Source: AWTP1-13 sp033764875 (GTDB lineage Bacteria > Pseudomonadota > Alphaproteobacteria > Rhizobiales > Hyphomicrobiaceae). From it: 64,000 bases of DNA. Below the pieces are notes generated by a model. That model did no database searches. It saw only the letters and a list, made by a program, of their open reading frames with translations, and was not told where the DNA came from. Shown piece after piece: positions 37,388-45,803 of this stretch. The stretch is taken from positions 1-64,000 of the forward strand of contig JANRIO010000092.1 in assembly GCA_033764875.1 (NCBI GenBank), in the 5' to 3' direction. Numbering within the stretch: position 1 is the stretch's first letter; each line of letters opens with the position of its first letter. Position numbers and translations under genes: made by a program.

Positions 37388-38737
37388 CTACCCGCGTAGC
37401 TTCTCCGCCAGGCGGAAGGCGATCTCCAGCGACTGGGCGGCGTTGAGGCGGGGGTCGCAGCCGGTGTCGTACTGGCGGGCGAGGTCGGCCTCCGAGATCT
37501 GGGCGGCGCCACCCGTGCACTCGGTCACGTTCTGGCCCGTCATCTCCAGATGCACGCCGCCAGGATGGGTGCCCTCGGCGCGGTGGATGGCGAAGAACTG
37601 CTCGACCTCGCTGACCACGTCCTCGAACGGCCGCGTCTTGTAGCCGGTGCCCGCCGTGATGGTGTTGCCGTGCATGGGGTCGCACTGCCACACGACGGTG
37701 CGGCCCGCAGACTCGACGGCCCGGATCAGGGCCGGCAGATGCTTGGCGATCTTGGCCGAGCCGAAGCGGCAGATCAGCGTCAGGCGGCCCGGCTCGTCGG
37801 CCGGATTGAGGATGTCGATCAGGCGCAGGAGCTCGTCGGGATCGAGCGAAGGGCCGCACTTGAGGCCGATCGGGTTGACCACGCCGCGGCAGAACTCGAC
37901 GTGTGCGCCGTCGGGCTGGCGGGTGCGGTCGCCGATCCAGATGAAGTGGCCCGAGGTCGCGACCCACTGGCCCGAGCCCATGGCCGCGTCCTTCCTGGCC
38001 AGCGCCTGCTCGTAGGAGAGCAGCAGCGCCTCGTGGCTGGTGTAGAAGCGCGTCGAGCGCATCTCGAGCGAGTTCTCGGCCGTGATGCCGAGCAGGCGGT
38101 TGATCTCCACCGTGCGGCGGATCTCGTCGGCCAGCTCGCGATAGCGCGCCTCGATGGGCGAGCCTTCCATGAAATTCAACTCCCAGCGGTGGGCGTTGTC
38201 GAGCGAGGCGTAGCCGCCGTCGATGAGCGCGCGCAGGAAATTGAGGGTCGCAGCCGACTGGCGATAGGCCTCGAGCTGGCGGCGAGGATCGGGGATGCGG
38301 GCCTCCGGCGTGAACTCCGGCCCGTTGATGATGTCGCCGCGGTAGCTCGGCAGCTCGCGGCCGGCCTGCTTCTCGGTCGGCGAGGAGCGCGGCTTGGCGA
38401 ACTGGCCCGCGACGCGGCCCACCTTCACCACCTGCGTGTCGCCGCGGAAGGTGAGCACCAGCGCCATCTGCAGGAAGAGCTGGAAGTAGTCGCGGATGTA
38501 GTCGGTCTTGTGCTCCTTGAAGCTCTCGGCGCAGTCGCCGCCCTGCAGCAGGAAGCTCTCGCCGCGGGCAACGCCGGCCAGGCTCTCCTTCAGCTCCACC
38601 ACCTCGCGGATGAACACCAGCGGGGGAAAATTGCGCAGGTGACGCTCCACCTCGGCAAGGGCCGCGGCGTCCGGGTACTCCGGCACCTGCACGATCGGCT
38701 TCTGTCTCCAGCTGTCCGGGCTCCAGACCGCAGGCAT
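37388..38737 (-). CDS. Class II 3-deoxy-7-phosphoheptulonate synthase
   Basis: A 449-residue class II (plant/actinobacterial-type) DAHP synthase, the first enzyme of the shikimate pathway, condensing phosphoenolpyruvate with erythrose 4-phosphate. Recognisable parts are LLQGGDCAESFKEH, VGRVAGQFAKPRS, GNPIGLKCGPSLDP-like VVNPIGLKCGPSLDP, WQCDPMHGNTI and GGVHLEMTGQNVTEC, which carry the metal and substrate ligands. The ATG at 38737 has GGAG upstream; the longer frame to 38938 is rejected. Confidence 0.96.
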   Translation of the reverse strand: MPAVWSPDSWRQKPIVQVPEYPDAAALAEVERHLRNFPPLVFIREVVELKESLAGVARGESFLLQGGDCAESFKEHKTDYIRDYFQLFLQMALVLTFRGDTQVVKVGRVAGQFAKPRSSPTEKQAGRELPSYRGDIINGPEFTPEARIPDPRRQLEAYRQSAATLNFLRALIDGGYASLDNAHRWELNFMEGSPIEARYRELADEIRRTVEINRLLGITAENSLEMRSTRFYTSHEALLLSYEQALARKDAAMGSGQWVATSGHFIWIGDRTRQPDGAHVEFCRGVVNPIGLKCGPSLDPDELLRLIDILNPADEPGRLTLICRFGSAKIAKHLPALIRAVESAGRTVVWQCDPMHGNTITAGTGYKTRPFEDVVSEVEQFFAIHRAEGTHPGGVHLEMTGQNVTECTGGAAQISEADLARQYDTGCDPRLNAAQSLEIAFRLAEKLRG

Positions 38738-38988
38738 GGCACATCTCCAGTGGCGTCGCGCGGGAAAGGCGCGCTCAGGTGTCGCGCGCGAGCGCCCGGC
38801 ACCCCGTCTCGTTCGGAATTGGCCCGCGGCGGGAAAGCGGCGGGAGCCCGCCTTATAGGCGAAAGGCGCGCGGCTTGCCAGTCGCGCGGCGCGCACCGGC
38901 CGCAGACCGCGCGGGTGTGCGACTTGTGCCGGCTGCAAGTTGACGTTAACGTCAATTCAGCGGACATGCGCGATCGGGAGCACGGCCG

Positions 38989-39894
38989 ATGGTGGGGGCA
39001 GGAGCGGGCGACGCTGCGGCAGCCGAGGGCGAGCCGCGGACCATTGCGGCGACGGACGGGGTGCCGCTGGCGGCGCGACTGCACCTGCCGGGGCCGGACG
39101 CGCCGGCCCGCGCGCCCCTCGTCGTGATCGCCGGAGGGGCCGCCATCCCGGCGCGCGTCTACCGGCACTTTGCCGCGCACGTCGCCCGGCGCGGATCGCC
39201 CGCGGTCACGTTCGACGTGCGCGACATCGGCGGCTCGCGGACGGGGCCCGCGGCGCGCTCGGGCACGCGCATGCGCGACTGGGCGCTCAAGGATGCCGCC
39301 GGCGTCATCGCATGGTCGCGTGCGACCTTCCCCGAGCGGCCGCTGCACTGGGTGGGGCACAGCATGGGCGGCTTCGCGACGGGGCTCGCCGGCAACGGCC
39401 AGCTCGTCGCGCGGCAGATCTCGGTGGCCACGCTCAACGCCTACTGGGGCCGCATGGCCGGGCTCGAGCGCTACCGGGTGCTGTCGATGATGGGCGGCCT
39501 GGCGCCGCTGGTGCTCGCGACGCGCGGCTACATGCCCGGCGCCCTGCTCGGCGGCGAGGACATGCCGGCGCCGGCGTTCCGCGAGTGGCGGCAATGGTGC
39601 CTCGACCCCAATTTCCTGTTCGGCGACGCGACGCTTCCCGAGAAGGACAACTTCGCCCGCTTCACGGCGCCCAACCGCTTCATCCAGGTCAGCGACGACC
39701 CCTGGGGCACGCCCGAGAACGTCGGCGACATGGCGCGGCGCTTCCACGCCAGCCGCGATTGCCACGTGGTGCAGGTGACGCCGCAGATGGCGGGCGCCCG
39801 GCGGATCGGGCACACGGGCTTCTTCCGGCCCGAGATGCGCGATCGCCTGTGGCAGCCGGCGCTCGACTGGCTGCTCGGGCCGCAGCGCTCATAG
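38989..39894 (+). CDS. Alpha/beta hydrolase
   Basis: A 301-residue serine hydrolase. The nucleophile elbow is GHSMGG near residue 125. The N-terminal beta strands (APLVVIAGGAAIPARVYRH) and an acidic/His C-terminal part (GARRIGHTGFF with catalytic His) fit the fold. The ATG at 38989 has GGGAG 8 nt upstream. The substrate is unknown; the family includes esterases and acyltransferases. Its stop codon overlaps the stop of the convergent DUF6456 gene. Confidence 0.9.
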   Translation: MVGAGAGDAAAAEGEPRTIAATDGVPLAARLHLPGPDAPARAPLVVIAGGAAIPARVYRHFAAHVARRGSPAVTFDVRDIGGSRTGPAARSGTRMRDWALKDAAGVIAWSRATFPERPLHWVGHSMGGFATGLAGNGQLVARQISVATLNAYWGRMAGLERYRVLSMMGGLAPLVLATRGYMPGALLGGEDMPAPAFREWRQWCLDPNFLFGDATLPEKDNFARFTAPNRFIQVSDDPWGTPENVGDMARRFHASRDCHVVQVTPQMAGARRIGHTGFFRPEMRDRLWQPALDWLLGPQRS

Positions 39895-40746
39895 CCAGCG
39901 CGTCAGGTTGGCGGTGTAGCCAGCATCGACCCAGGCGCGCGGGCGGGCGGAGGCGGGTCCAGCGGCCTCGCGCAGCAGCCCGTAGTGGCGCGCGAGCTGC
40001 GTCAGCCCCATGTCCAGCACCACCTTGCCCGAGCGCGCCGGCCAGCCGCGCGCCTTCTCCGCCGCCTCCAGGCCGATGTCGTGGCAGCAGACGTCGAGGA
40101 GCAGGCTGGCGAGCTCAGGCCCGACGGCCGTGACGGCACGATGGATGCGGTCGCGCGCGGCCATCGCCATGTCGGAGACGTCGGCTGCGGCCGAGCCCTG
40201 GCGCTGGGCGCGCAGGCACGGAGACGCCAGCGACCAGCTGGCGGTGACGCGCGCCTCGAGGCGGGCTCGCGCATAGTCGGCCGCCAGGCGCGCGCCGGCG
40301 TGGAACTGCTTCTCGCTGATCATGGGCCGGCCGTCGCGGTCCTTGCGGCGGCGCAGCCACGCCAGCGGCCCCTCGACGCGCTGCGGACGGGCGCGGGCGT
40401 GGAGGCCTTCGGGCAAGGCCGGCGCGCGCGGGGCGGCAGGCTGGCTCTCACTCCTCGCCGGCCTGCTGCGGGCCCCGCTCAAGTGGCGGCGGACGCAGCG
40501 GGCGCCGGCCGCAGACAGCCGCAGCCGCGCCTGCGCCTCGTGTGCCTCGAGCCAGCCCAGCGCCAGCGCCGCCTCGATCGCCGCCGCCGGCAGGGTGGCG
40601 ATGGGGGTGGAATAGTCGTTGCGCGGGGAATAGACCGCGTAGTCCGCAGGGCCGGCCGGGCAGGCGTAGGAGCCCTTGCGGGCGAGCCGGACCATGTGCG
40701 GCAGGAGCGTCGCTTCGGACGAGACGGCATCGGGCATGGGGCACAC
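39889..40746 (-). CDS. DUF6456 domain-containing protein
   Basis: A 285-residue protein with two parts. An N-terminal ~90-residue helical domain is followed by a basic linker. The C-terminal part (~125-285) has GPLAWLRRRKDRDGRPMISE and then LLLDVCCHDIGLEAAEK, features I associate with DUF6456 in alphaproteobacteria; the C-terminal helices look like DNA-binding helices. Lying 39 nt downstream of a DnaA-domain-IV-like gene on the same strand, it is probably co-transcribed. Function unknown; DNA binding is inferred. Confidence 0.85.
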   Translation of the reverse strand: MCPMPDAVSSEATLLPHMVRLARKGSYACPAGPADYAVYSPRNDYSTPIATLPAAAIEAALALGWLEAHEAQARLRLSAAGARCVRRHLSGARSRPARSESQPAAPRAPALPEGLHARARPQRVEGPLAWLRRRKDRDGRPMISEKQFHAGARLAADYARARLEARVTASWSLASPCLRAQRQGSAAADVSDMAMAARDRIHRAVTAVGPELASLLLDVCCHDIGLEAAEKARGWPARSGKVVLDMGLTQLARHYGLLREAAGPASARPRAWVDAGYTANLTRWL

Positions 40747-40785
40747 CGGATCTCTGGTTTGGCCAGGGTACGGACTTGGGCGGCT

Positions 40786-41217
40786 TCACGTCAGCGGCGG
40801 GCCGGCGCCGCCCGAGGCGGTGGTGCGCGCGCCGGCGCGGCGCGGATCGAGGAGGCGCACGGCGCCTTCCATGAGGTCGAGGACGCGATCGAAGCCCGGG
40901 TCGTCGCGGCGGTCCTCGACCACGGAGCAGGCATGGGCCACCGTCGTACGATCGCGGACGAACAGGACGCCAACCTCGGTCAGGCTGAGCTCGAAGGCGA
41001 CATGGGCGAGGTACATTCCGACCTGACGGGCAAGCGCGGCATGCGGGTTGCCGCGGGTCAGGCGCCAGACCTCGGGACCGGTGACCCCGAAGGCGCGGGT
41101 GACGGCGTGCTCGATGATGTTGCGCACCACCTGCTCCGGCGGCCGCGTGCGACGCCCACGCAATGATGCTCGCTTGAGTTGCGGAAATGGTTCGATGCAC
41201 TTGTGCAAATCTTGCAC
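40786..41217 (-). CDS. DnaA C-terminal-domain-like DNA-binding protein
   Basis: A 143-residue protein whose core matches domain IV of DnaA without the ATPase. ARQVGMYLAHVAFELSLTEVG leads into the signature-like RDRTTVAHACSVVED, the helix-turn-helix that in DnaA reads DnaA boxes. The start is a GTG at 41217 with AAGGA at 7 nt. The TTG at 41250 is less likely because that Shine-Dalgarno sequence lies inside it. It is co-directional with the DUF6456 gene. It may bind DnaA-box-like sequences and act as a replication or transcription modulator; this is inference from the domain. Confidence 0.88.
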   Translation of the reverse strand: MQDLHKCIEPFPQLKRASLRGRRTRPPEQVVRNIIEHAVTRAFGVTGPEVWRLTRGNPHAALARQVGMYLAHVAFELSLTEVGVLFVRDRTTVAHACSVVEDRRDDPGFDRVLDLMEGAVRLLDPRRAGARTTASGGAGPPLT

Positions 41218-41633
41218 GGCCCAAGTCCTTTCAAGTTTAACTCCAATCAATACTTCGTCTTCGCATTGTTATTTCCTGATGATACCGGGATCTTCGAAGC
41301 TTTCCACGTGATCTTACTCGGTAAGTGAATCGCGGGGATAAGTAGCGTCGTGGTTAATGCCTTGTTACTTCAATATTCGAGGCGTGATCGGCCATCGTTC
41401 ACGATTTGAAGACGCGTCGCGTCGGCCGATGCTCACGGCAATTGCAGGGGGAAAGCGCGCGCAATGGACAGCTGTGCCGGCGGCCCCGGCGATCTCGGGC
41501 GAGATCCCGCCCAGATGTCAGTCACAAGCTGGAAAGTGTGAGCGGGCGGCTTCCGGCCACGGGTGCGGACGCACGGCGCGCAGGCCGTTCGCGGCCGGGC
41601 CGGCGGAGGTCAATGGTGGACCTGAGAGCGGCG
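41218..41633. other. Intergenic region upstream of the DnaA-like gene
   Basis: About 415 nt, with an AT-rich stretch at 41225-41375 that stands out from the GC-rich surroundings and probably holds the promoter of the DnaA-like gene. The remainder is downstream of mucR. I see no DnaA-box cluster and no gene. Confidence 0.55.
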
Positions 41634-42044
41634 CTATTTCTCGCGGCGGGTGCCGAGCCCCATCTGCTTGGCTAGGCTCGAGCGCGCGGCGGCGTAGTTC
41701 GGGGCTACCATGGGGTAGTCGTGGGGCAGGTTCCACTTCTCCCGATACTCTTCCGGCGAGAGGTTGTAGTGGGTGCGCAGGTGGCGCTTCAGCGACTTGA
41801 ACTTCTTGCCGTCCTCGAGACAAATGATGTAGTCCGGCGTGACGGATTTCTTGAGCGCAACCGCGGGCTTGAGTTCCTCCCGCTCGGGCTGGCCCGGATG
41901 CACGGCGGCCCGGCTCAGCGCCTCGTGCACGTCGCCGATGATGCCGGGCAGATCCTCCTTGGCCACCGGATTGCTGCCGACATAGGCCGAGATGATCTGC
42001 GCCGTCAGGCTGACCAGGTCGGCTTTCGGTGTCTCTTCGTCCAT
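41634..42044 (-). CDS. mucR: MucR/Ros-family transcriptional regulator
   Basis: A 136-residue zinc-finger regulator of the alphaproteobacterial Ros/MucR type. The N-terminal ~60 residues are helical (DLVSLTAQIISAYVGSNPVA, the oligomerisation part in MucR). The C-terminal finger reads C-L-E-D-GKKFKSLKR-H-LRT-H, a C-x2-D-x9-H-x3-H arrangement in which Asp replaces the second Cys, followed by LSPEEYREKWNLP. MucR proteins act as H-NS-like silencers and global regulators. The ATG at 42044 has GGGAG at 9 nt. AT-rich upstream DNA would suit autoregulation. Confidence 0.95.
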   Translation of the reverse strand: MDEETPKADLVSLTAQIISAYVGSNPVAKEDLPGIIGDVHEALSRAAVHPGQPEREELKPAVALKKSVTPDYIICLEDGKKFKSLKRHLRTHYNLSPEEYREKWNLPHDYPMVAPNYAAARSSLAKQMGLGTRREK

Positions 42045-42527
42045 GCGCCCTACTCCCGCGGGGAGCGCCGACGCCTGAAACGGCGTGGCAGCAAAACCTG
42101 CACAACAACCTGAAGTCAGCTTAGAGCAGAATAGAATATTCTTGCAGCAATCGCAACCGCAGACGGAAGTATATCCCTTAGCACTCCTTATGCCAGGCCG
42201 TGGTCGGCCGAAAAGCTGCAGTGTCGCGCCCGCGCAGATTTTTCGGCAAAGCTCAGTCATCGGCGTCAGAGCGCGCCGCTTCGTCTCCAGATCCTGAAGT
42301 TGCTGCGCGCAAATTCTACTATAGGTTGCGCAACTCAAATTGCGCAATTCTATTGCCAAGCCTGGAAACCCTACCCAAGTCTTCGCTCGTGCTTGGAGCC
42401 CATGGGCGCCATAATCGGCGGCCAGGGTCGGGCATGCCTGTCCCGGGGTCCGGGGCACAGCGACGCCGGCGATCAACGATCGCCTCCGGACCCACCCCCT
42501 TAGATCAGCCTGCTCGAGGTGTCCCCC
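42045..42527. other. AT-rich divergent control region of mucR
   Basis: About 480 nt between mucR and the oligopeptidase gene, markedly AT-rich at 42110-42180 and 42295-42355. It contains the 10-bp palindrome AGAATATTCT at 42133-42142 and two TTGCGCAA palindromes (separate entry). No gene is supported. Confidence 0.65.
42326..42347. promoter_or_regulatory. Tandem TTGCGCAA palindromes, candidate operator
   Basis: The perfect 8-bp palindrome TTGCGCAA occurs at 42326-42333 and again at 42340-42347, with centres 14 bp apart. A related GCGCGCAAATT lies just upstream at 42306-42314. Two identical dyads in an AT-rich intergenic stretch suggest a protein-binding site, possibly for a dimeric regulator. 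No specific regulator is identified. Confidence 0.4.
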
Positions 42528-44693
42528 ATGAATGCATTCGACCGCAAAGGCTCCGGCCGTCCCGCTGCTCCGATCGCGGCGCGGCGCCTCACGGCGTGCG
42601 TGCATCATGGCGTCGAGCTGGTCGACGAGTACGCCTGGCTGCGCGCGCCCAACTGGCAGGAGGTGATGCGCGACCCGGCCGTGCTCGATCCAGAGATCCG
42701 CGCCTATCTGGAGGCCGAGAACGCCTACACGGAGGCCGCGCTCGCCGGCACGCGCGGCCTGCAGGAGACGCTGTTTGCCGAGATGAAGGCGCGCATCAAG
42801 GAGGACGACAGCACGGTGCCGGCGCCCGACGGCCCGTTCGAGTACTACACGAGCTACGTCACCGGCGGGCAGTACCCGCGCATCTGCCGGCGCCCGCGCG
42901 GAGGCGGGCCGGAGGAGTTGCTGCTCGACGGCAACCTGGAGGCCCAGGGCAAGGCCTACTGGCAGCTGGGCGACGCTGCCCACAGCCCGGACCACCGCTT
43001 CCTCGCCTACGCCGTCGACGAGAAGGGATCGGAGCTGTTCAGCATCCGGGTGCGGGATCTCGCCACGGGCACGGACCTCCCCGACACCATCCTGGACACG
43101 CGCGGCTCGGCGGTGTGGGGCAACGACAGCCAGACGCTGTTCTATGTACGGCTCGACGACAACCAGCGCCCGCTGTTCGTCTACCGGCACGACCTCGGCA
43201 CGGCCGGAGACGCCGACACGCTGGTCTACGAGGAGAAGGACCCCGGCTTCTACGTCGGGCTCGGGCAGACGCAATCGGGACGCTTCATCACCGTCGAGGC
43301 GCACGACCACCAGACGACGGAGATCCATCTGATCGACGCCGACGCGCCGCGCACGGCACCGCGGCTGATGGAGCCGCGGGTGTTCGGGCACGAGTACTCG
43401 GTCGAGCACCACGGCGAGCGGCTGCTCGTGACGACCAACTCGGGCGGGGCTGAGGACTTCCGCATATGCGAGGCGCCGGTGGCCGATCCGCGGATGGCGA
43501 ACTGGACCGAGATGATCGCGCACAAGCCGGGCCGCCTGATCCTCGAGGTGGTGGCATTCAAGGAGCACCTCGTCCGGCTCGAGCGCGAGGACGGGCTGCC
43601 GCGCATCGTGCTGCGGCGGCTTGCCGACGGCGCCGAGCACTCGATCGCCTTCGACGAGGAGGCCTACTCGCTCGGCATCGCGGCCGGCTACGAGTTCGAC
43701 ACCACCAGCTTGCGCTTCACCTACTCGTCGATGACGACGCCGACGCAGGTCTACGACTACGACATGGCGGAGCGCACGCGGACCTTGCGCAAGAGCCAGG
43801 AGGTGCCGTCGGGCCACAACCCCGCCGACTACGTGACGCGGCGGCTGCAGGCGCCGGCGGCCGACGGCGAGACGGTGCCGATCTCGCTCATCTACCGCCG
43901 CGACACGCCGCTCGACGGCTCGGCGCCGCTGTTCCTCTACGGCTACGGCTCCTACGGCATCTCGATCCCGGCCAGCTTCTCGACGAGCCGTCTGTCGCTG
44001 GTCGACCGCGGCTTCGTGTTCGCCATCGCCCACATCCGCGGCGGCAAGGAGAAGGGCTATCGCTGGTACACGGGCGGCAAGAAGGAGACGAAGCTCAACA
44101 CCTTCACCGACTTCATCGCGGCGGGGGAGTATCTGGCGCGGCAGGGCTTCACGAGGCGCGGGCGGATCGTGGCCAACGGCGGCTCGGCGGGCGGCATGCT
44201 GATGGGTGTCGTCGCCAACATGGCGCCCGACCTGTTCCTCGGCATCATCGCCGACGTGCCGTTCGTCGACGTGCTCAACACCATGCTCGACGAAAGCCTG
44301 CCGCTGACGCCGCCGGAGTGGCCGGAATGGGGCGATCCCATCCGCTCGAAGCAGGAGTTCGACATCATCCGCTCCTACTCGCCCTACGACAACGTGGCGG
44401 CCAAGCCCTATCCGCACATTTTCGCCTACGCCGGGCTCACGGACCCGCGGGTGACCTACTGGGAGCCGGCGAAGTGGATCGCGCGCCTGCGGGCCCGCTC
44501 GACGAGCGACAACCTGATCCTGCTCAAGACCAACATGGACGCGGGGCATGGCGGCGCCTCGGGCCGCTTCGAGGCGCTGAGGGAGCTCGCGGTCGACTAC
44601 GCCTTCGCTCTGGCGATTGCCGGCAAGGCGGAGACGCCGGCGGCGCGGCGGACGGCCGAGGGTGCGCCCGTGATCCAGCCGGCGCCGGCGTGA
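42528..44693 (+). CDS. ptrB: Oligopeptidase B (S9 family serine peptidase)
   Basis: A 721-residue prolyl-oligopeptidase-family enzyme. The N-terminal ~400 residues form the beta-propeller gate. The C-terminal hydrolase domain has the nucleophile Ser in ANGGSAGGMLMG, the Asp in GLTDPRVTYWEP and the His in DAGHGGASGR. Length and motifs match oligopeptidase B, which cleaves after Lys/Arg in short peptides. The ATG at 42528 has GAGG at 8 nt; a GTG at 42519 is an alternative. Its 3' end is 146 nt from the convergent secreted protein gene. Confidence 0.95.
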   Translation: MNAFDRKGSGRPAAPIAARRLTACVHHGVELVDEYAWLRAPNWQEVMRDPAVLDPEIRAYLEAENAYTEAALAGTRGLQETLFAEMKARIKEDDSTVPAPDGPFEYYTSYVTGGQYPRICRRPRGGGPEELLLDGNLEAQGKAYWQLGDAAHSPDHRFLAYAVDEKGSELFSIRVRDLATGTDLPDTILDTRGSAVWGNDSQTLFYVRLDDNQRPLFVYRHDLGTAGDADTLVYEEKDPGFYVGLGQTQSGRFITVEAHDHQTTEIHLIDADAPRTAPRLMEPRVFGHEYSVEHHGERLLVTTNSGGAEDFRICEAPVADPRMANWTEMIAHKPGRLILEVVAFKEHLVRLEREDGLPRIVLRRLADGAEHSIAFDEEAYSLGIAAGYEFDTTSLRFTYSSMTTPTQVYDYDMAERTRTLRKSQEVPSGHNPADYVTRRLQAPAADGETVPISLIYRRDTPLDGSAPLFLYGYGSYGISIPASFSTSRLSLVDRGFVFAIAHIRGGKEKGYRWYTGGKKETKLNTFTDFIAAGEYLARQGFTRRGRIVANGGSAGGMLMGVVANMAPDLFLGIIADVPFVDVLNTMLDESLPLTPPEWPEWGDPIRSKQEFDIIRSYSPYDNVAAKPYPHIFAYAGLTDPRVTYWEPAKWIARLRARSTSDNLILLKTNMDAGHGGASGRFEALRELAVDYAFALAIAGKAETPAARRTAEGAPVIQPAPA

Positions 44694-44839
44694 ATGAGGC
44701 CGGCCGCCGACGCGCCGGCAGACGCTTCCACCGCCCTTGCACCCGCTTGCGGGCGCCAAGCGGTGGCGTTCGAGCCACGGCGGCGTGTCGGCTCTGAGCC
44801 GCGGCGGAGCCTAACCTCCGCCGCCGCCAGGAGCTCCGT

Positions 44840-45421
44840 TCAGTAGGCCCTCCGGCCCAAGGGGAACTCGCTGCAGGGCACCAGCGCCAGGTTCCGGCCG
44901 TCGTTGCGCCAGCACATGCCGGAATTCTTCTCCGGCTTCGCTGCTGGCGGGCGCTTGGCCTCGGCGGCAGTCTGCGGCCTGGCAGGCGTGGGCGCGGCCT
45001 TTGCCACGCAGGTGCCGTTGCGCTCGATGCGGCCTGCACCGCAGTCGAGCGGACAGATGCGGTTGAGCTGGCTCTTCACCGTCTGCACGGCGGCGGAGGT
45101 CGGGATGTCGGTCGGCACGTCGAGCTTCGAGCGCCGGACAAAATCCGCCAAGGCCACCTTGGTTGTGCCACCCCAGACGCCATCGATCGCGCCCGCGAAG
45201 CAGCCGACGCGCTTCAGCTCGGCCTGCAGCGACTTTGTCACATCCTGCGGGTCGGAGGGAACCGTGGGCGCCGGCAGGTCCGCGCCCAATTTCGCCTCGT
45301 CGAACATCGCATTCTCGGCGCGTGCGGTGGCCGGTGCCGTGGCGCCCACGGTCTGGGCGTGGGCACTTGGCGCCAGCGCCAGCGTTGTCAGAGCCAAAAG
45401 CAGAATGCCCATGAAGTGCAT
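44840..45421 (-). CDS. Secreted protein with peptidoglycan-binding-like domain
   Basis: A 193-residue exported protein. A Sec signal (HFMGILLLALTTLALAPSAHAQ) is followed by a linker. A domain at ~60-115 reads LQAELKRVGCFAGAIDGVWG and resembles PG_binding_1 domains, which hold proteins to peptidoglycan. A Cys-rich segment follows (ICPLDCGAGRIERNGTC), then a Pro/Ala linker and a final C-terminal Cys-bearing part. The ATG at 45421 has GGAG at 8 nt. No catalytic domain is visible, so it may be a wall-associated structural or sensor protein. Confidence 0.8.
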   Translation of the reverse strand: MHFMGILLLALTTLALAPSAHAQTVGATAPATARAENAMFDEAKLGADLPAPTVPSDPQDVTKSLQAELKRVGCFAGAIDGVWGGTTKVALADFVRRSKLDVPTDIPTSAAVQTVKSQLNRICPLDCGAGRIERNGTCVAKAAPTPARPQTAAEAKRPPAAKPEKNSGMCWRNDGRNLALVPCSEFPLGRRAY

Positions 45422-45572
45422 GGCTTTCTCCGTCAGACGGTAGTCATTTCCCGATCGCACGACAGCACCTCGCTCCCGAACCAACACTAAGCTGCCGCGC
45501 GGGCCTGGACAACGGCGGCCGTGATGCATGCGTGAGCACAAGCGGCCACCGGCGCCGGGCTCGCCCTGCAAG

Positions 45573-45680
45573 CTACGCCCCGACACCCACACTTGCGACC
45601 GCCTTCATGGCCAGATCCCCGAGACTGCACGCGCCGGAGACGACGGCGCAGAATACTGCGGCTGTGATGACAGCTCTCAT
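45573..45680 (-). CDS. Small exported or lipoprotein-like peptide
   Basis: A 35-codon frame with an excellent ribosome-binding site (AGGAG, 6 nt before the ATG at 45680). It encodes RAVITAAVFCAVVSGACS followed by a short tail ending VASVGVGA. The N-terminus looks like a signal peptide with a weak lipobox (SGAC), as in entericidin-like small lipoproteins. It sits alone between two minus-strand genes. It could equally be a chance frame. Confidence 0.4.
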   Translation of the reverse strand: MRAVITAAVFCAVVSGACSLGDLAMKAVASVGVGA

Positions 45681-45803
45681 ACTCGGCTCCTGCCCCGGCT
45701 CCTGCATCAACGCGTTGCAGCATAGACCGCTGCCGCCGATCGCGATGTGCCGGACGGAACAGGACCCGGACAAGAGCCCTGCTCGCGGAGCAGGGCCCAA
45801 CAA

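Noticed and set aside
42045..44759. Long minus-strand extension of the mucR frame
   Set aside because: The frame stays open across the oligopeptidase gene, but MucR has a good ATG and Shine-Dalgarno sequence at 42044, and the upstream part is antisense to a real peptidase.
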